64,000 nt of DNA. Origin: Pelodera strongyloides (taxonomy: Eukaryota; Nematoda; Chromadorea; Rhabditida; Rhabditidae). Both the position numbers and the translations under genes were made by a program. Where the stretch lies: the NCBI GenBank assembly GCA_036852015.1, contig JAANDG010000081.1, positions 124,001 to 188,000 on the forward strand. The letters run 5' to 3'. Position 1 is the first letter of the stretch; each line of letters begins with the position of its first letter. Of this stretch, positions 49,301 to 60,600 are shown one piece after another. A model generated the notes under the pieces. The model was given only the letters and a program-made list of their open reading frames with translations, made no database searches and had not been told where the DNA came from.

Positions 49301-52300
49301 ATAAGGATAACAATAAAGAATATTTTAGTATTTTAAATGGTACAGGCTTGCTGAGACGCTAAGAATGTAAAAAAAATTCAACCTGAGATGAACTGACCTT
49401 TTGCTCGCCACTGAAGGAAGTCTCAGAACAAGATCCAGAGCTTGTCTTACTGTAATTCCAGCGGGAATATTCAAGGGTTCGAGTTTCGAAGGTACTGTAG
49501 TCAAATGGAAAGTCTGAAAAGGGCCATTTGCTAATTATAATAAACAACTGCCAATAGTCCGCGATGTTTCTATGAGTATGTGCTTGAAGGCTTTTTTTCG
49601 TGGGCCTGCCTATTTGGCGACCGACTGGTGACCAAGTTTCATCGAAAACTGCCATCAGATGGTCACCAAATCACGAACCAGTCACCACGTGGTTTTTTCG
49701 GTAAAAAACGTTGACGATGCTAACGAATAATGACGTTTTTTCTGTGGTTTCAGCTCAGCAATTATTTCCCTTTCCTGTGTATGTAATGTAATTAGTGGTG
49801 AAAAAGATAATTTTACATATTTTATTAGCTAACTATTTAGGTATACTGTAAAGGTTACCTTCTTGTCCCTTTCGCCGAGCACTTTTAGGTCCAAATCAAC
49901 AGGGGGTCTTGATTGTTTTGAAGTGGAGAAATTCTTCACTGTTACCTGGAAATTATTAATTTTACACACGCACACACACACACACACACGCACACATACG
50001 CACACACACATACACACACACGCACGCACTCTGCTGCCCATAAACCTTTTTGTAATTCCTTACCCTCTGCTCGTCGATGACCTCTCCAACAATGTTCACT
50101 GCACACTTCTCTCTAGCGCTGATTTTCTGTATAACGTCGGCTCTCTTCGGATCAAGAAGAATTGCATCGTTCTCCTAAATAACATTTGTAATAACTATTG
50201 ATTGACTAACAGATTCCCTGATTGCGTCTATCTTAGAGCTCCAAATTGCTCTCCTCTAAGGAGATATAGAAAGTTGGGAGCATCTTCCCGCTCACTGCAC
50301 TCCCTGCCGCCTTGGAATAAAATCTTGTAAGAATTAGCATAAAACCTGGTATTCGGCGGTCCACAGCTCCCGGGCGGAGATCGTCTCATCCCCAAGTTCA
50401 AACTTATTCGCATCGATTAATCCACCGGCACCCTCGCACAACTCTTTGAGAACATTTCCTGGAAATATTTTTAAGTGTCTAATTTTGTGGTATTGTAAAT
50501 TAATGATGACCTGGGACCCGAACGTTATGGGGTTTCCAGGTATGGTGAAAATTTACAGTATTTTGGAAATACACGAGAATATTTTTTAATATTTCATATA
50601 ATATATGCAGTTTCGTGCAGAAATACAGTAGTATTGACCGAATAGCACCGAATTTTCGGGAGACTTGGAAAACCTATTAGCTTTGCGTGCAGTGATACGC
50701 CAGTCAAAGAAAGTGCAAATCAGTCAATATAAAAGAAAAAGAAAAGAAAAAGAACCGAGATATAACCAAAATTTGGATCCTAGTACCACAGAAGAGTGCA
50801 CGTTTTAGAAGCGAAACCACTGATTACAGTTTACAGTAATTACATAATACCTTCCCTAATTTTTCAATTTCCTAATTTGGCCGACCGGCTACCGTACCAT
50901 TTCCTCCAGCTCCCTGATCATGAATCGACAGTATCGGGTTCTGCGTCTCACACTCCACACACGCTCTAACCACTCTATGCAGTTTCTGCTCCATCTCTGC
51001 GTCTCCACGTTGGACAGCACCAAAGTCGAGCACTGATTCACGGTCGCCTACAAGGTAATACAGAATTTCGGGGTACGGTAGACGCGCGAGGACACTCCAG
51101 ACAGAAGAAATAGAAAGCCCATCAACTACTTACGCACTTAGCGTAAAGTAAATCTACCTTGAATAGATAGGGATGATGCAGCTCCGCCGCCAACCCCAAT
51201 TCTGTACACTGGACCTCCGATCTTTGCGAGCAGCATTCCAGCCGCGGCAGGCTCCTTTTTGATTTGAATTTCATCTAAATTTGACTGTTTTAGAACGTAC
51301 ACATAGCACATAGCAAGTGTCCTGGTTTACGGTAGATGAGAAATTATGTTTGACTCGGGAACCGTAGAACAGGCGGTGTGATAAATACAACATATATAGT
51401 CGGAAGTACAGACAACAAAGTAGGTAGCCAATAAGCTTCTTAGGTTCATGCACTGATTAGAACAAAAAAAATATTATGCCGCAGGTACGGTTCAACAGCA
51501 AGTTGTTAATTGATACCGCTAGAAGTTGCCGCTTACCTATTGCTCCCAGTCCGCCTGAGAACATGATTGTTTTCATATATTCCACTCTTTCTCCATTGGG
51601 AAGTCGTTGACCAAAAGAGCGAGCGAATCCACAGATTACTGGTTCGCCTGAAGAAAAGGTGCAATAAGAGTGCCGCACAACAATCGCACAGAAGCTGCAA
51701 TAAAACAGCACTAGTGCTGCACAAGAGCCGCGCAAGGAACGCGATAGGAACGCGCGCGAGATTCACGACTGGTGATAAAACATAAACTAACCAAATTTAT
51801 TCCCATAATCACTGGCTCCATTCGATGCATCGATGCAGACCTGGAATAACATTTATTTATGGACCGTAGTAATATTTAATCAAAACCAGAGAGGTAGCCC
51901 CGTAAGTAATGCAAAAAGTCAAAAATAATATGTAGTTATATATACGATTTAATTTTATCTAGCAAAAATCATTCACCCGATGAGAATGACGGGAATATTC
52001 ATAGACATCGATGTACACAAAATTAGACCTGTATTTGTGTAGGCTTGGCCCACTGAACGTCTGCTACCAGTAAATTTTCTAAGAGACGCACCTGTCTCGG
52101 GTGCGCGAACCCTCTGGGATAGACCTCTTTGTCGTCCTCCCAGGGCTGTTCATACCCGGGGAGATGGAGATTACCAAAGGAATACCCCGCAACTCCGGCT
52201 ATCTCATGGGCACCGCGCCCAGTTGCATGCACATCGCGGATACGACCGCCAGTGCCAGTTGTGGCCCCCTGAAACGACATGTTTTAAAGCGGTATGGCAC

Positions 52301-55300
52301 GTGGTTTTCTAATTTATGTTGTTCCATCTGTGCCTCGGTTGTGGCACCCTGAAACGGCATATTTTAAAGCGTTATGACGCGTGGTTTTTTAATTTATGTT
52401 GTTCCATTCTGTGCGTCACCTGCCCGGAAATCCTTCGACAAATACTTGCCATCTTTTATATTTGCTTATGCGTAAGCTGGTTTATCAATATGCAAATTAC
52501 CTGGAACGGGCAAACTGCGGTCGGGAAGTTGTGGGTTTCTGCAGTGTAAATGATATGTCTTGGCTGTTCTTTCTTAATCATTTTAGACGAAGTTGTGGGG
52601 TCTTCTGCAGTCAGCACGTCAATCTTGTCGAATCCACGGATCGCGCTGAACTCTTGTGTTTTAGACGCCGTAAAGTGTATATGTAAATAAACATAATCAT
52701 TCAAAATGTGCGATGTCACAAGCGAAATGTCGGTGAAATGTTGGAAGAATATTAGGAATAATTTTAGTCTTTGCCTACTGTGTACATATGATGAGCTCAA
52801 ACAACACAACCAATAAGGTGTAGCGATATAGTACATTGGGTGGCGCCAGTGCTGGGAAACTGTGCTCAATGATCTGGTAGTTTAAGAATTTCAAAATATT
52901 CAAAGGAGCTAACCTTGAGTTATCGTGGAACGCGATCAAGTTGTTCTTGTTCGACGTTAACGCAGTTTCTCGGATTTGCTTCATTAGAGAACCGCTTCTC
53001 TCCTTACCGTCGACCACCAGGCGACCTAAAATGTGGTAAATTCGGAAACCATAATCAGATGACTGAGTTTGTCCCGTCCGGACCGCAGCTCTTGGTTTTT
53101 GGTTATGGAATTGGTTTTTCCGTGCAATAGTCAACCCACGAGTAGACGAAATGTTCAAAACATATTTGTGAACAAAGCGACTACTGTAAGGCTACACAAC
53201 GTATGATGCATCGACACACGATTCTCTCGTACTAGGGGTAAATATAGCTCACAGTGTGGTGCACTGTGTAGCAGTCATAAATTTTCCCACCTCTAAAGAA
53301 CCAGTGTCTGGAATGTTCGGAATCGGATTGTGCCAGGTCGACCAGCTCAACGTCGGTCGGATTTCTGAATCACGGAATTTGAAGGATGCTTGGGCTATCC
53401 TGCCACTGGCAGTTGAGTTGAATGTACCGTAGCCATGCCTTTACCGTATCATTGGTTAGCGAGGACCATTCCGTTTTAGTGACAAACTTGTTAGTGTTAC
53501 AAATCAACTATTCTACAGGTGGATTCTTCGTGTCTCTTCAAAGCACAACCAACAGTAAAATTCCAGAAAGATACCCTTCCAGAGACAACATCAACTTTTC
53601 AAGTACGCTTCTAGAGCAGTGATGCTCTAAAAGCTCGAAAATGAACCACGGCTTGCGTCTAGGGTAGACATGGGCGGAGTCAGTCTTCAGTCTCTACCAA
53701 GTAGGCGGAGCCTCACCTTTTCAGTTTATTCACAAACAAGTCCATGTAGTAATCGATATCATTCTTGTCGAATGCGAGGCCGAGTTCTGCATTTACTCTT
53801 TCCAAACTCGATGGATCGCCAAGCACATCAATCTCAAAGTGTTCCTCACGAGCCTGAATTGGACTTGAAAATTTGAAAAAAAAACGTAATCAATAAAAAA
53901 AACTGCATAAATACATGATATAGTAAAAAGTTTAGAAAGAATAAATACATGAGAGGTATATTGAAAATAGCGTGGAACTTTATTTATTTTTTGTTTAGTT
54001 ATAGTCGTTGCGAGTACTTTACCGTTTCCGGTACGCCGTATCAAAAGTGATAGCGCAAATGACAAACTTCTTGTCAACAAAGTTGAAACTATTTAACTTA
54101 AAATAAAACCCCGAATATGTACTGTACTCACGTGAGTTGCTGTGAAGTCTACATGTTCATCGTAAATGCATTCCGTCATACGATCGCCAAGTAGTTCCAG
54201 AAGTCTAGAGAGAAATGTGATTATTAATATCTTATCGGCACTACATATATGGAACATAAGGTGCATGTTGTAGTTATAAGTCATGTGAGAAGCTGCTATA
54301 AATTAATTTAATACTCACTATTTCGAAAAGAATTCCGTATGTGTCTTTAAAACGCAATTAACATAAAAAAAAAACAATTTGCAAAAAAGCAACAGTAAAT
54401 TTCAGAAGCATACCTTTCCGGGGAGAGCACCAACTTTTCGCAGTGCAACTGATATCGAGTACTTTTCTCGATTCGCGTTATCTAAACGAAATAATAAATA
54501 AAAAGTACTGTAATGTAGTATGTATGTTTTTAAAGGATCAGCAACAGTAGAGGCGCCCCCGTGAACCTATAACTATGCGAATTTCAGACATTAGATCTAA
54601 CCTAACCTGACATATATACCTAAATCTCATTTGGCTCCCTGCATTATAGAGTAATAAAGTATTAAGGTAACTCCCACCTGATTGATTCCCGCAGATGACA
54701 TTGCAGAGAGGGCATTGGTACAAAATGCGGTTTTGAATGTCAACCTGAAATAAAAATATAATAAAATATTTTTGTTTTGTATTCTCTCATTGTTTAGCTA
54801 CACTAACTTTATTCGTTAGCTAATGACTACACGACTACACGACTATACCCTGTCTGGTGTTATTAAGAATACTGCAAGAAATACTGTACCGCGAACAAAA
54901 CACTTGCCAAGGAAAAGTAGATTACTGTAGGAGTTCTGATTGTCACCAAAGTATTGTACTCTAATTGCTTTCCAGGACACTGCACACTAATTGCTCTCAA
55001 GAGGAGTACTGTACCATGATTACTCTCAAGGAGTACTGTACTATAATTGCTTTCCAGGAGTACGGTACCCTAATTGCACTCAAAAAGTACAGTACCTTGG
55101 TCCAACCTCGATGACGTCACCATCCAAAGTTGGCGTCTTTGTGAGCGATTGCTTGAATGGATTGTGAGAGAGCATCCACCGAAGATGATCCCAATATTTC
55201 TCCTCGAAGGATTTATGGCAAACCTGATATGAAAAGTTTGTAACACAACGTAACAAACAAACATACAAACAATATATGATAAAGTTCATTTTTCGTGTGT

Positions 55301-55873
55301 CTGACCAGGCCCAATGGTATTTACTTTTTCAGTCAGTAAACTTGATTAATTACTACTATGCTCACCCCATCTTGCAGAACGATATGAAAGCAGTGTTCGG
55401 CCGTGATCTGAAAAAAAAAGTTCCAAAACCAGTGCATCGGAGCTATTTAAAGCGGAATACCGGCCGGTTTTTGAAACGGATCGTGGACAACTGAATTCTT
55501 ACGTATTTATGCTAATTTACTCGAATTTAGCTCGATTTTTATTCTAATTTTTCATCTCTATAAGATGCATTAGAATGCTGGTGTGCCCGATGTGTTTCAA
55601 AAACCTGACGTTATTTCGCTTTAAAAACCAAAATTGCGTATCTGAGCTATTTAACATTAGCAACCTTGTATTCCCCATCGGCGGGCATTAGAGTTTTTGC
55701 CGCTTATTTAGTACATTAACAATAAGAACATTAATAATTCTGTACAATAAAAAAAACAGGCAAAATACCTCGACAGCGGAACCATTTTCTTTTGAAATCT
55801 TGTCCGCTTCGATGCTTAGACGCCACAAAGAATGAGCGTTTTCAACGGGCGAATAGTACTTGAGATGGACCAT
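33348..55873 (-). CDS. pfas-1: Phosphoribosylformylglycinamidine synthase (PFAS, FGAM synthase)
   Basis: I assembled 37 exons in phase, about 1316 aa (human 1338). Exon 1 is 55873-55769 (start [17 protein letters not shown]); others include 55407-55366, 55223-55096, 54744-54678, 54481-54414, 54204-54132, 53853-53717, 53364-53291, 53025-52914, 52645-52501, 52268-52092, 51047-50898, 49261-49141, 41610-41485, 41126-41021, 40724-40572, 39371-39322, 36865-36761, 35126-34989, 34717-34571, 34189-34092, 33756-33662 and 33468-33348 (stop TAA). Motifs: [105 protein letters not shown] and GHDVSDGGF. The C-terminal glutaminase domain has the nucleophile cysteine in [10 protein letters not shown] and HGEGR with catalytic His/Glu. 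Known reaction: FGAR + glutamine + ATP to FGAM, step 4 of purine synthesis. One intron (41611-49140) hosts an LRR gene. Confidence 0.96.
33530..33615. repeat. CT microsatellite in a PFAS intron
   Basis: CTCTCTCACTCTCACTCTCT-type sequence lies on the + strand immediately downstream (in transcript terms) of a PFAS exon donor. Imperfect. Confidence 0.9.
34219..34368. mobile_element. TTAA-flanked MITE family A, copy 5 (right end decayed)
   Basis: TTAA|AGCGAAGTACCGGCCGG begins the copy. The body is GCATTATTATGCAGCGTATG-like, and the right arm stops at GTGTTTCAAAAACCG before the tip. It lies in a PFAS intron. Confidence 0.7.
37181..37510. mobile_element. PIF/Harbinger-like MITE (330 bp) inside the left LTR
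   Basis: Ends GGGCGCGTTCGGGATTGCGA and its complement ending CCCGAACGCGCCC. The arms pair for well over 100 bases (AAATTTTTCCGAAATCTCCA against its complement). TTA lies on both sides (37178-37180, 37511-37513). The other LTR reads GCTTAATATC with a single TTA at this position, which is the empty site. Confidence 0.9.
38358..38430 (+). tRNA. tRNA-like sequence, probably tRNA-derived and not functional
   Basis: An A-box-like TAGCTCAACCGG and a B-box-like GGTTCGAATCT are correctly spaced. The D arm GCTC/GAGT and the anticodon stem CTTGC/GCAAG pair, with loop TAGCCAT. However, loop position 33 is A instead of the near-universal U, the T stem pairs poorly and the acceptor stem does not close in register. 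It lies in the internal region of the LTR element, so it is more likely a captured or SINE-like pol III module than a working tRNA. Confidence 0.35.
39800..39955. mobile_element. MITE family A, copy 6 (eroded right end)
   Basis: Starts AGCGAAATAACGGCCGG after TTTCAA (TTAA mutated). The body matches other copies through GATGCGTTTCAAAAACCGG, after which the tip is lost. It lies in a PFAS intron. Confidence 0.7.
40855..40931. mobile_element. MITE family A, copy 7 (right half only)
   Basis: TTTCGAGTAACTTAGCATAA through AGGCCAGTATTTCGCTTTAA matches only the right half of the family. It lies in a PFAS intron. Confidence 0.65.
42336..42430. repeat. GA microsatellite upstream of the LRR gene
   Basis: About 37 uninterrupted GA units, then CAGAAAGAGAG variants, about 200 bases before the LRR start codon. 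GA tracts can act in promoters, but here that is only a possibility. Confidence 0.95.
42640..47047 (+). CDS. Leucine-rich-repeat single-pass membrane protein nested in a PFAS intron
   Basis: Exons: 42640-42927, 43345-43416, 43659-43886, 44085-44252, 44501-44608, 44935-45197, 45467-45659, 45913-46440, 46901-47047, joining in phase to about 664 aa. The signal peptide [15 protein letters not shown] precedes a cysteine cluster [15 protein letters not shown] (LRR N-terminal cap). Repeats include [90 protein letters not shown] and [15 protein letters not shown] (C-terminal cap start). The last exon is a membrane segment ([20 protein letters not shown]) and a tail of about 20 residues. No TIR or kinase domain, so it is an LRR cell-surface receptor or adhesion protein of the Tartan/Capricious/LRRC type; the exact orthologue is unclear. 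Exon 8 contains a long T tract in frame. Confidence 0.85.
44285..44360. repeat. GA microsatellite in an LRR-gene intron
   Basis: GAGAGAGA units with occasional GATA/GAAA interruptions run for about 75 bases just after exon 4. Confidence 0.9.
44647..44741. mobile_element. MITE family A, copy 8 (left half)
   Basis: TTAA|AGCGAAATACGGGCCGG begins the copy, which matches the family to AAATTAGAATAAAAAATAG and then stops. It lies in an intron of the nested LRR gene. A much decayed fragment resembling the same tip lies at 42950-42995. Confidence 0.7.
45320..45361. repeat. Poly-C tract in an LRR-gene intron
   Basis: About 40 cytosines with one A, flanked on both sides by CGGAAACGGC, so the tract lies between a short direct repeat. 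Exact length is likely unreliable. Confidence 0.9.
46313..46368. repeat. Poly-T tract within the LRR C-cap exon
   Basis: A run of about 33 T interrupted by two G, then more T. Its present length keeps the frame open (it would encode about 20 phenylalanines) between the cysteines of the C-terminal cap. Confidence 0.9.
46610..46845. repeat. Pyrimidine-rich tandem array, about 30-bp unit
   Basis: TTATCATCCTCTCGTTGTCA followed by TCCTCTTTCTG repeats about seven times with drift (CGTGGTCATCTTC variants) in the last LRR-gene intron, immediately before the membrane exon acceptor. It may influence splicing as a long polypyrimidine region. Confidence 0.85.
47048..49140. other. Remainder of the large PFAS intron
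   Basis: Downstream of the LRR stop, AATAAA-like words near 47270 could end its transcript. CT-rich microsatellites occur at 47411-47480 and 47755-47815. From 48560 to 48730 there is a GC-richer stretch (TAGGCCCTGGCCCGCACCC) that I cannot assign. No exon seen. Confidence 0.45.
49963..50032. repeat. CA microsatellite in a PFAS intron
   Basis: ACACACGCACACACACACAC with CG/TA interruptions between two adjacent PFAS exons. Confidence 0.95.
52258..52418. repeat. Tandem duplication spanning a PFAS splice acceptor
   Basis: Two copies of an 81-base unit, TTGTGGCCCCCTGAAACGAC... (52258) and TTGTGGCACCCTGAAACGGC... (52339). Each carries the reverse-complement acceptor (TTTCAG|GG on the - strand) plus about 11 bases of exon and then TTTAAAGCG and a TAATTTATGTTGTTCCAT block. 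The outer copy is the one whose exon stays open in the PFAS frame. Confidence 0.85.
53500..53620 (-). pseudogene. Decayed duplicate of a PFAS exon, displaced downstream
   Basis: On the - strand the segment reads EKLMLSLEG and then a GT donor, against EKLVLSPER with a GT donor in the real exon (54481-54414). Flanking intron sequence also matches (CGTGTCTCTTCAAAGCAC at 53530 versus TATGTGTCTTTAAAACGC at 54339), so a genomic block of about 130 bases was copied. It lies between the real exons 53853-53717 and 53364-53291, out of order, and cannot join in phase as a useful exon. Confidence 0.6.
54950..55095. repeat. Degenerate tandem repeat, about 35-45-bp unit
   Basis: Units of the type AGTACTGTACT..AATTGCTTTCCAGG / CTCTCAAGG recur about four times just outside a PFAS exon donor (55096). 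Words such as GTACTGTAC are self-complementary. Confidence 0.7.
55454..55617. mobile_element. TTAA-flanked MITE family A, copy 9
   Basis: Left TTTAA|AGCGGAATACCGGCCGG, right GACGTTATTTCGCT|TTAA. Complete copy in the first large PFAS intron, in the orientation opposite to copies 3-6 as judged by the body. Confidence 0.75.
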
Positions 55874-55879
55874 TGTTCA

Positions 55880-57630
55880 CCTGATTATAACATTTTGAAT
55901 ATTTTTGCGTATTTCTAGATACAAAGAAAATAAATACAACGTTACATAATATTATAGTACGTGAAACAGAATCTACAGTAATCACAGCGTAATGTCTTAG
56001 GATTCTTACGAAGGGAATGCAAAATCAGCATAATTACATACAGGTTCAGTACCGTTTCATTACGACGTATAGTATATTATAGAAAGAAAAACTTATAGAG
56101 AAGAATGACGCATGATAAAAAGGGAAGAAGTACCCCAAATTCCCAAATATGGGCATATGGCGTCAAAAGCGATTACTCTTTTGAAAACGAAATTTACAAA
56201 AGATGAGCAAGCAATTACGAATATCTCATTTGGAAGAACTTGTCAACTCGCTAAGACCGCATATAATAGAGTAGTTCATAACAAACAGATACATCAAGTG
56301 GGCGGAGCCTCCTGTCATCTTGTCAAAGTACGATGTTATCAACGACAACACACTGCGCGGTAATAATGCAAATGTTACAAAGATCAAAATGTAAACCTCG
56401 ACGAGGTAGTGTTCCAGAAGAGAGACTGTAGACATACGGAATTCGTAAATAGCACTACTATCTTAGAGATAGCGGAGATGTTGCCGCGAGCAAAAGATGA
56501 TTTCGCGATAAGAGGTGCGAGAGAGCGAGAGATCAAAGGAGCAACGAGATGATACGTGAATTTCCATGAAAAATGAGCCGTTGACGGGACATTGCGATTT
56601 GTCAAAGAAAATTTAGTTAATTAATAAGACGCTGCAAAGTGTCCAAAGTCCGTAATATTGGTTTAACAACAACGTGAAACTTGGCGTGCGAGCGGTGGAG
56701 CAAGCTGCGAGGAAAGAAGTGCAAAGTTTGCGTGCAAGCGGCATGAGAGCTGCGAGCGGCAATGTTGCGGCATTCAAGCCGCAGGAGAAGTGCAAGTCGT
56801 TATTACCTAGGGGGTTTGCGTGCAAGCGGCTTGAGATCAGGGAGGCAATTGCACGCCAATCCTATAGAGCGTGCAGTTTGCTCGCAGTTTTCACGCGGCG
56901 TGTACACCAAGCTTCCTCAGTGATTCTTAGGGGACATCTTATGTAAATAGTGTATGCATAAAATACGTCCTCATTTTATTGGAGCTATTTATGAACGTGT
57001 GACAATTTAATTTGTGGTTATACATATATCCTCGACGTATGTCTGATTGTTTGGATGTTTATTATTTCAGTGCCTGAATTCAAGTCGATAAATAGTTCCC
57101 GTGTCCAGTTAAGTCACGAACATAATACACACTTATTTGGTAAATACTGTTATTATTAACTGAAACATTTTGCATTTTGAAGTAAAGAAGTATAAGTCTA
57201 GCTCATACAGATGTCCGTCTATGTGGTTCTCTAACCGCGCGCCCTAAGTACCGTACCTAGCTATGATCAGGCAAGTAAACACATTTATTTTGTAAGCATA
57301 TGCAGAGTACTTTTTTTGCAAATTTTTCTGCTTTTGTCGTAAAGTTATTAAAATAATCATTTCTCCTTTTATTATTGTTCGAAATTTATAGTAGAATGTT
57401 TGGACAGCTCACATGTGTCATCTGATAGGTTGGCGAAGGTGGACGGATAGCCTTCTGACCATTTTTGTCTGCGTATGGTTTACTTTATAATTTGTGTTGT
57501 TCGTATGCTTATTCTATGGTTAGTTATGTTTTTTTCAGATTATGTGCATATAATTCTGCGAGATTTGCTTGTATCGACCAGTGCTAGGCTGCTTATTGCG
57601 GAATTTTGCGCCAACGGAATATTGAATAAT
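55880..57630. other. Divergent intergenic region between PFAS and Slingshot
   Basis: About 1.76 kb separates the PFAS start (-) from the Slingshot start (+). From 56490 to 56900 it is richer in GC, with repeated GCGTGCAAGCGGC / GCGAGCGGC words and loose inverted complementarity (GGCGTGCGAGC against GCTCGCAG...CACGCGGCG). Reading frames there are open but show no codon bias or homology I can name. The two promoters must lie here; no core promoter element is clear. Confidence 0.45.
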
Positions 57631-57635
57631 CAATA

Positions 57636-60600
57636 ATGTCTTTGGTCCAAGTACAACGATCCCCGTCCCCCTCACTACTGGACGATGAGGAGAGTTTGGT
57701 GAGTGTTGCCTTTGCGAGAAGAGACACAAGACATTGCTCATTGTTTTTTGTTTGTTTAGTGTTTTAGCTGTGGCGGTTCTAATGTTACTATATCGAGTAA
57801 CGGAGTAGCACTTATTCAAACACACAAGCAATCGTACATTGGAATTGGATTAAGCGTATGAAATCCAGTGTTCCGTTTTATTTGTGCCGCAGTGGGTTGG
57901 TAGTTCAAGGCAGTGCGTCGTTGTATCCCGTAGACAGACGTAAAGTATATTCGTAATTAATCGACGATTGTCCACAATAAAGCAACTGTCTAATAATATC
58001 GTTTAGGATTTTGATGATTCCCGCTGTTCATCTCGGAACCGCTCACTCTCCGAGTGCTACTTTGCCGTCCGGGGTGCTGCCCTAATACTCCCACATTCGG
58101 AATCCTCACCTTCATGTTCCCATTCAGTGGGCGATAGTGCTGAAATTGAACCACATTTGCAGGTTTGTTATTTGTGGTTTTAAATTGCAATACTAACTAT
58201 TTGTAAAAGAATTTTGATCTAAATTCATAAAATTTGGCCGCCTTAATGCTCATTGTGCAATTTTCACAAACATTTGAATCATATATTTATAAAAAGTGTT
58301 AGCTGTTCGTACGTAAAGGATATGGAACTGTTTTTATTGAGCTTACACCTTATTATTTCTTATGCTTGCTCTAACTACTAGCCAATAAACGCATCTTTCA
58401 GCTAATGACCCGACATCTCCGGCAGCAAGATTCTATTAAAATGGCCGTTCGATTACAAACAGCCGTATGTTTTTCCATTGCACTTGCTCGATTATGTTCA
58501 ATGCGTCGGTCATTATAATATTTGTGTTTCCTTTTCTATTTGTTTTTGGTATAACTTGTATACTTGCCCCATTTTCAAACAAACAACCCCTTAAAAATAT
58601 ACAACCCCTTTATATTGACTTCTGTACTTTTTTACTACATGGTATATGTTATTTACGCGGTGGTATTTGCATTTCACTAATTGCGTATCGATTGTTATAA
58701 TAATACTAATTTATTACGCACAAAGACAATCAAAGAAAGCAAGCAATGCAGTTTGTGTTATAAAATACACGTAGTAAAAAAAATACACATAGTGCAGTTT
58801 CATGGCAAAAATAATAATACACATAGTGATAAAATACACGTAGTGTTGCTCTTTTACAGGTGACGGATCACGTTCGCTATCTGGCCGTGGTTTGCTCGCA
58901 AGTCGCTTCTTCTTCATTCACTCTACTGCTAGGAATTGACTATTACGAGGGGATTATGACGTGAGTACTTCTATTTTTACAACATTTTATTAATTGAAAG
59001 CAAACGGAGTGTGAAGTATAAATATTCGGTAAGAGCGACAGACACACAGACTGATCATTTTTGGCACATTTATGTTTCGAAATTTCGGATGTTTCATGGG
59101 TAGCATATCTGCATATCAGTGTGTTCGACCCAATTCCGCACCGCACTGGCACTGTTGTTTGTTCGGATGATTTTCTTCGTAGTAACTGTCAATAAACGTT
59201 TACTAAATAATTAATACCGTTTGTTTACGTTGAAAGTATATTACAACGACGTTTGTTCATGTGCGGTAAAAGATATTCCATGCCACACACAGGTATTTAA
59301 TGTATACCCAGACTTCCCAATGTTGGAATATCAGTATTTTCCACTTCATTGTCATTGTCATTGTCAAATTATTTACCAAGGTTCGAAGGAAAGAAATTCG
59401 AAGTTTTTGTCGCCTCAGCTCCCAGCAAAACGCAAAACACTTTCTAAATACTATGTAAGATCTAACTAAATACTAAGTAATTTGCAGAAAGTATATCCGT
59501 TATTACTCAAGGAAGTATATGCGTTCTTTTTATAATATTTTCTTTTGTTTAGCGTTGGAATGGTTATTCCTCTCGTCTCTTGTTCTACAGTCCGTCTGGT
59601 GGGCGATGGAGCAGTTTGTGTGGGTGATAGTCAGAGAGCAGAGGGACAAGTACTATTCAGACCTGTGTCTGTGCAGGCCATGTGGTTAGTGATCACGTTT
59701 TGTGTACGGTAATTCGGCGGCCATCTAATTGTGGAAAATGCTGCATTTTTTCTTTAAAGGGAATATGTATTTAAATCCGCATGTCTGGTATGGAAAGTGT
59801 TTTTTTTTTTGAGCATTTTGACAGCATACATATTCGCTTTAAGTGTTTGTCACTGTCACATGACTGCTCGAAATAATTTCTATGACGTCCGTAGCTTCCG
59901 GCCATGTTTGATTCCGTACTTGTTTGTTAAATCAGTGTTGCTCGCCATATTATCGTGAATCTTTGAGGGTTTATTGATTATTAAACGAACTAAACATTGT
60001 TTAAGGTGTGTATTCCAAACACTTCATCGTGAAGTGGAGAAGTCGCAAGATTCGCGGCACTTCTGCCTTCAGTCTGTCTGTGAACATTACACGCATAAAA
60101 TTGCTTCGTTGGATTTTCTGGTCTCGCAGTGGTAAGTGGATTACTATTACAATTATTGTGTCACTCTTAGCAACATAACACAGCGGGCTTTTGCACATTT
60201 GAAAGCTTTGGGATGGGAAAATTATTGTATTGCGATAATTAAACTACGATTAGGAGAAGTAAAAAAAAAATTTACTGTTTTTTTTTGTATTATTTTACTA
60301 TTTTTTTTGTATTATTTTGCTGTGAATACATAAATCCGCATGCTTGTCTGAAATAATATCTGGAATGTAACTACATCGTATTAACGCTCTAATGTATTCG
60401 AACCCTGGTCACCATGGCCGCAAGTTAGATTTTTGTACCGTATTGACACATAATTCGAATTTTCATTTTCGTTTGGCTCTCGCACATCCATTTTCTGTAT
60501 CAAGTATCAACCGCATTTGATTGTTACTGAGCCTTTTCTGGTTTTGTTTACTGATTGTTTGATACTATGTTTGAATGACTCTGATTGTGTTGTTTCAAGG

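Noticed and set aside
50345..50458. Possible one-base frameshift in the PFAS exon [12 protein letters not shown]
   Set aside because: A count suggested one extra base, but the conserved protein and a frame on the same strand show three, not four, T at the key run. I treat it as a counting error on my side.
56674..56946. Open frame of 90 codons in the PFAS-Slingshot gap
   Set aside because: It lies in a GC-richer repetitive stretch, has no splice or start context, repeats the same words, and resembles no family I know.
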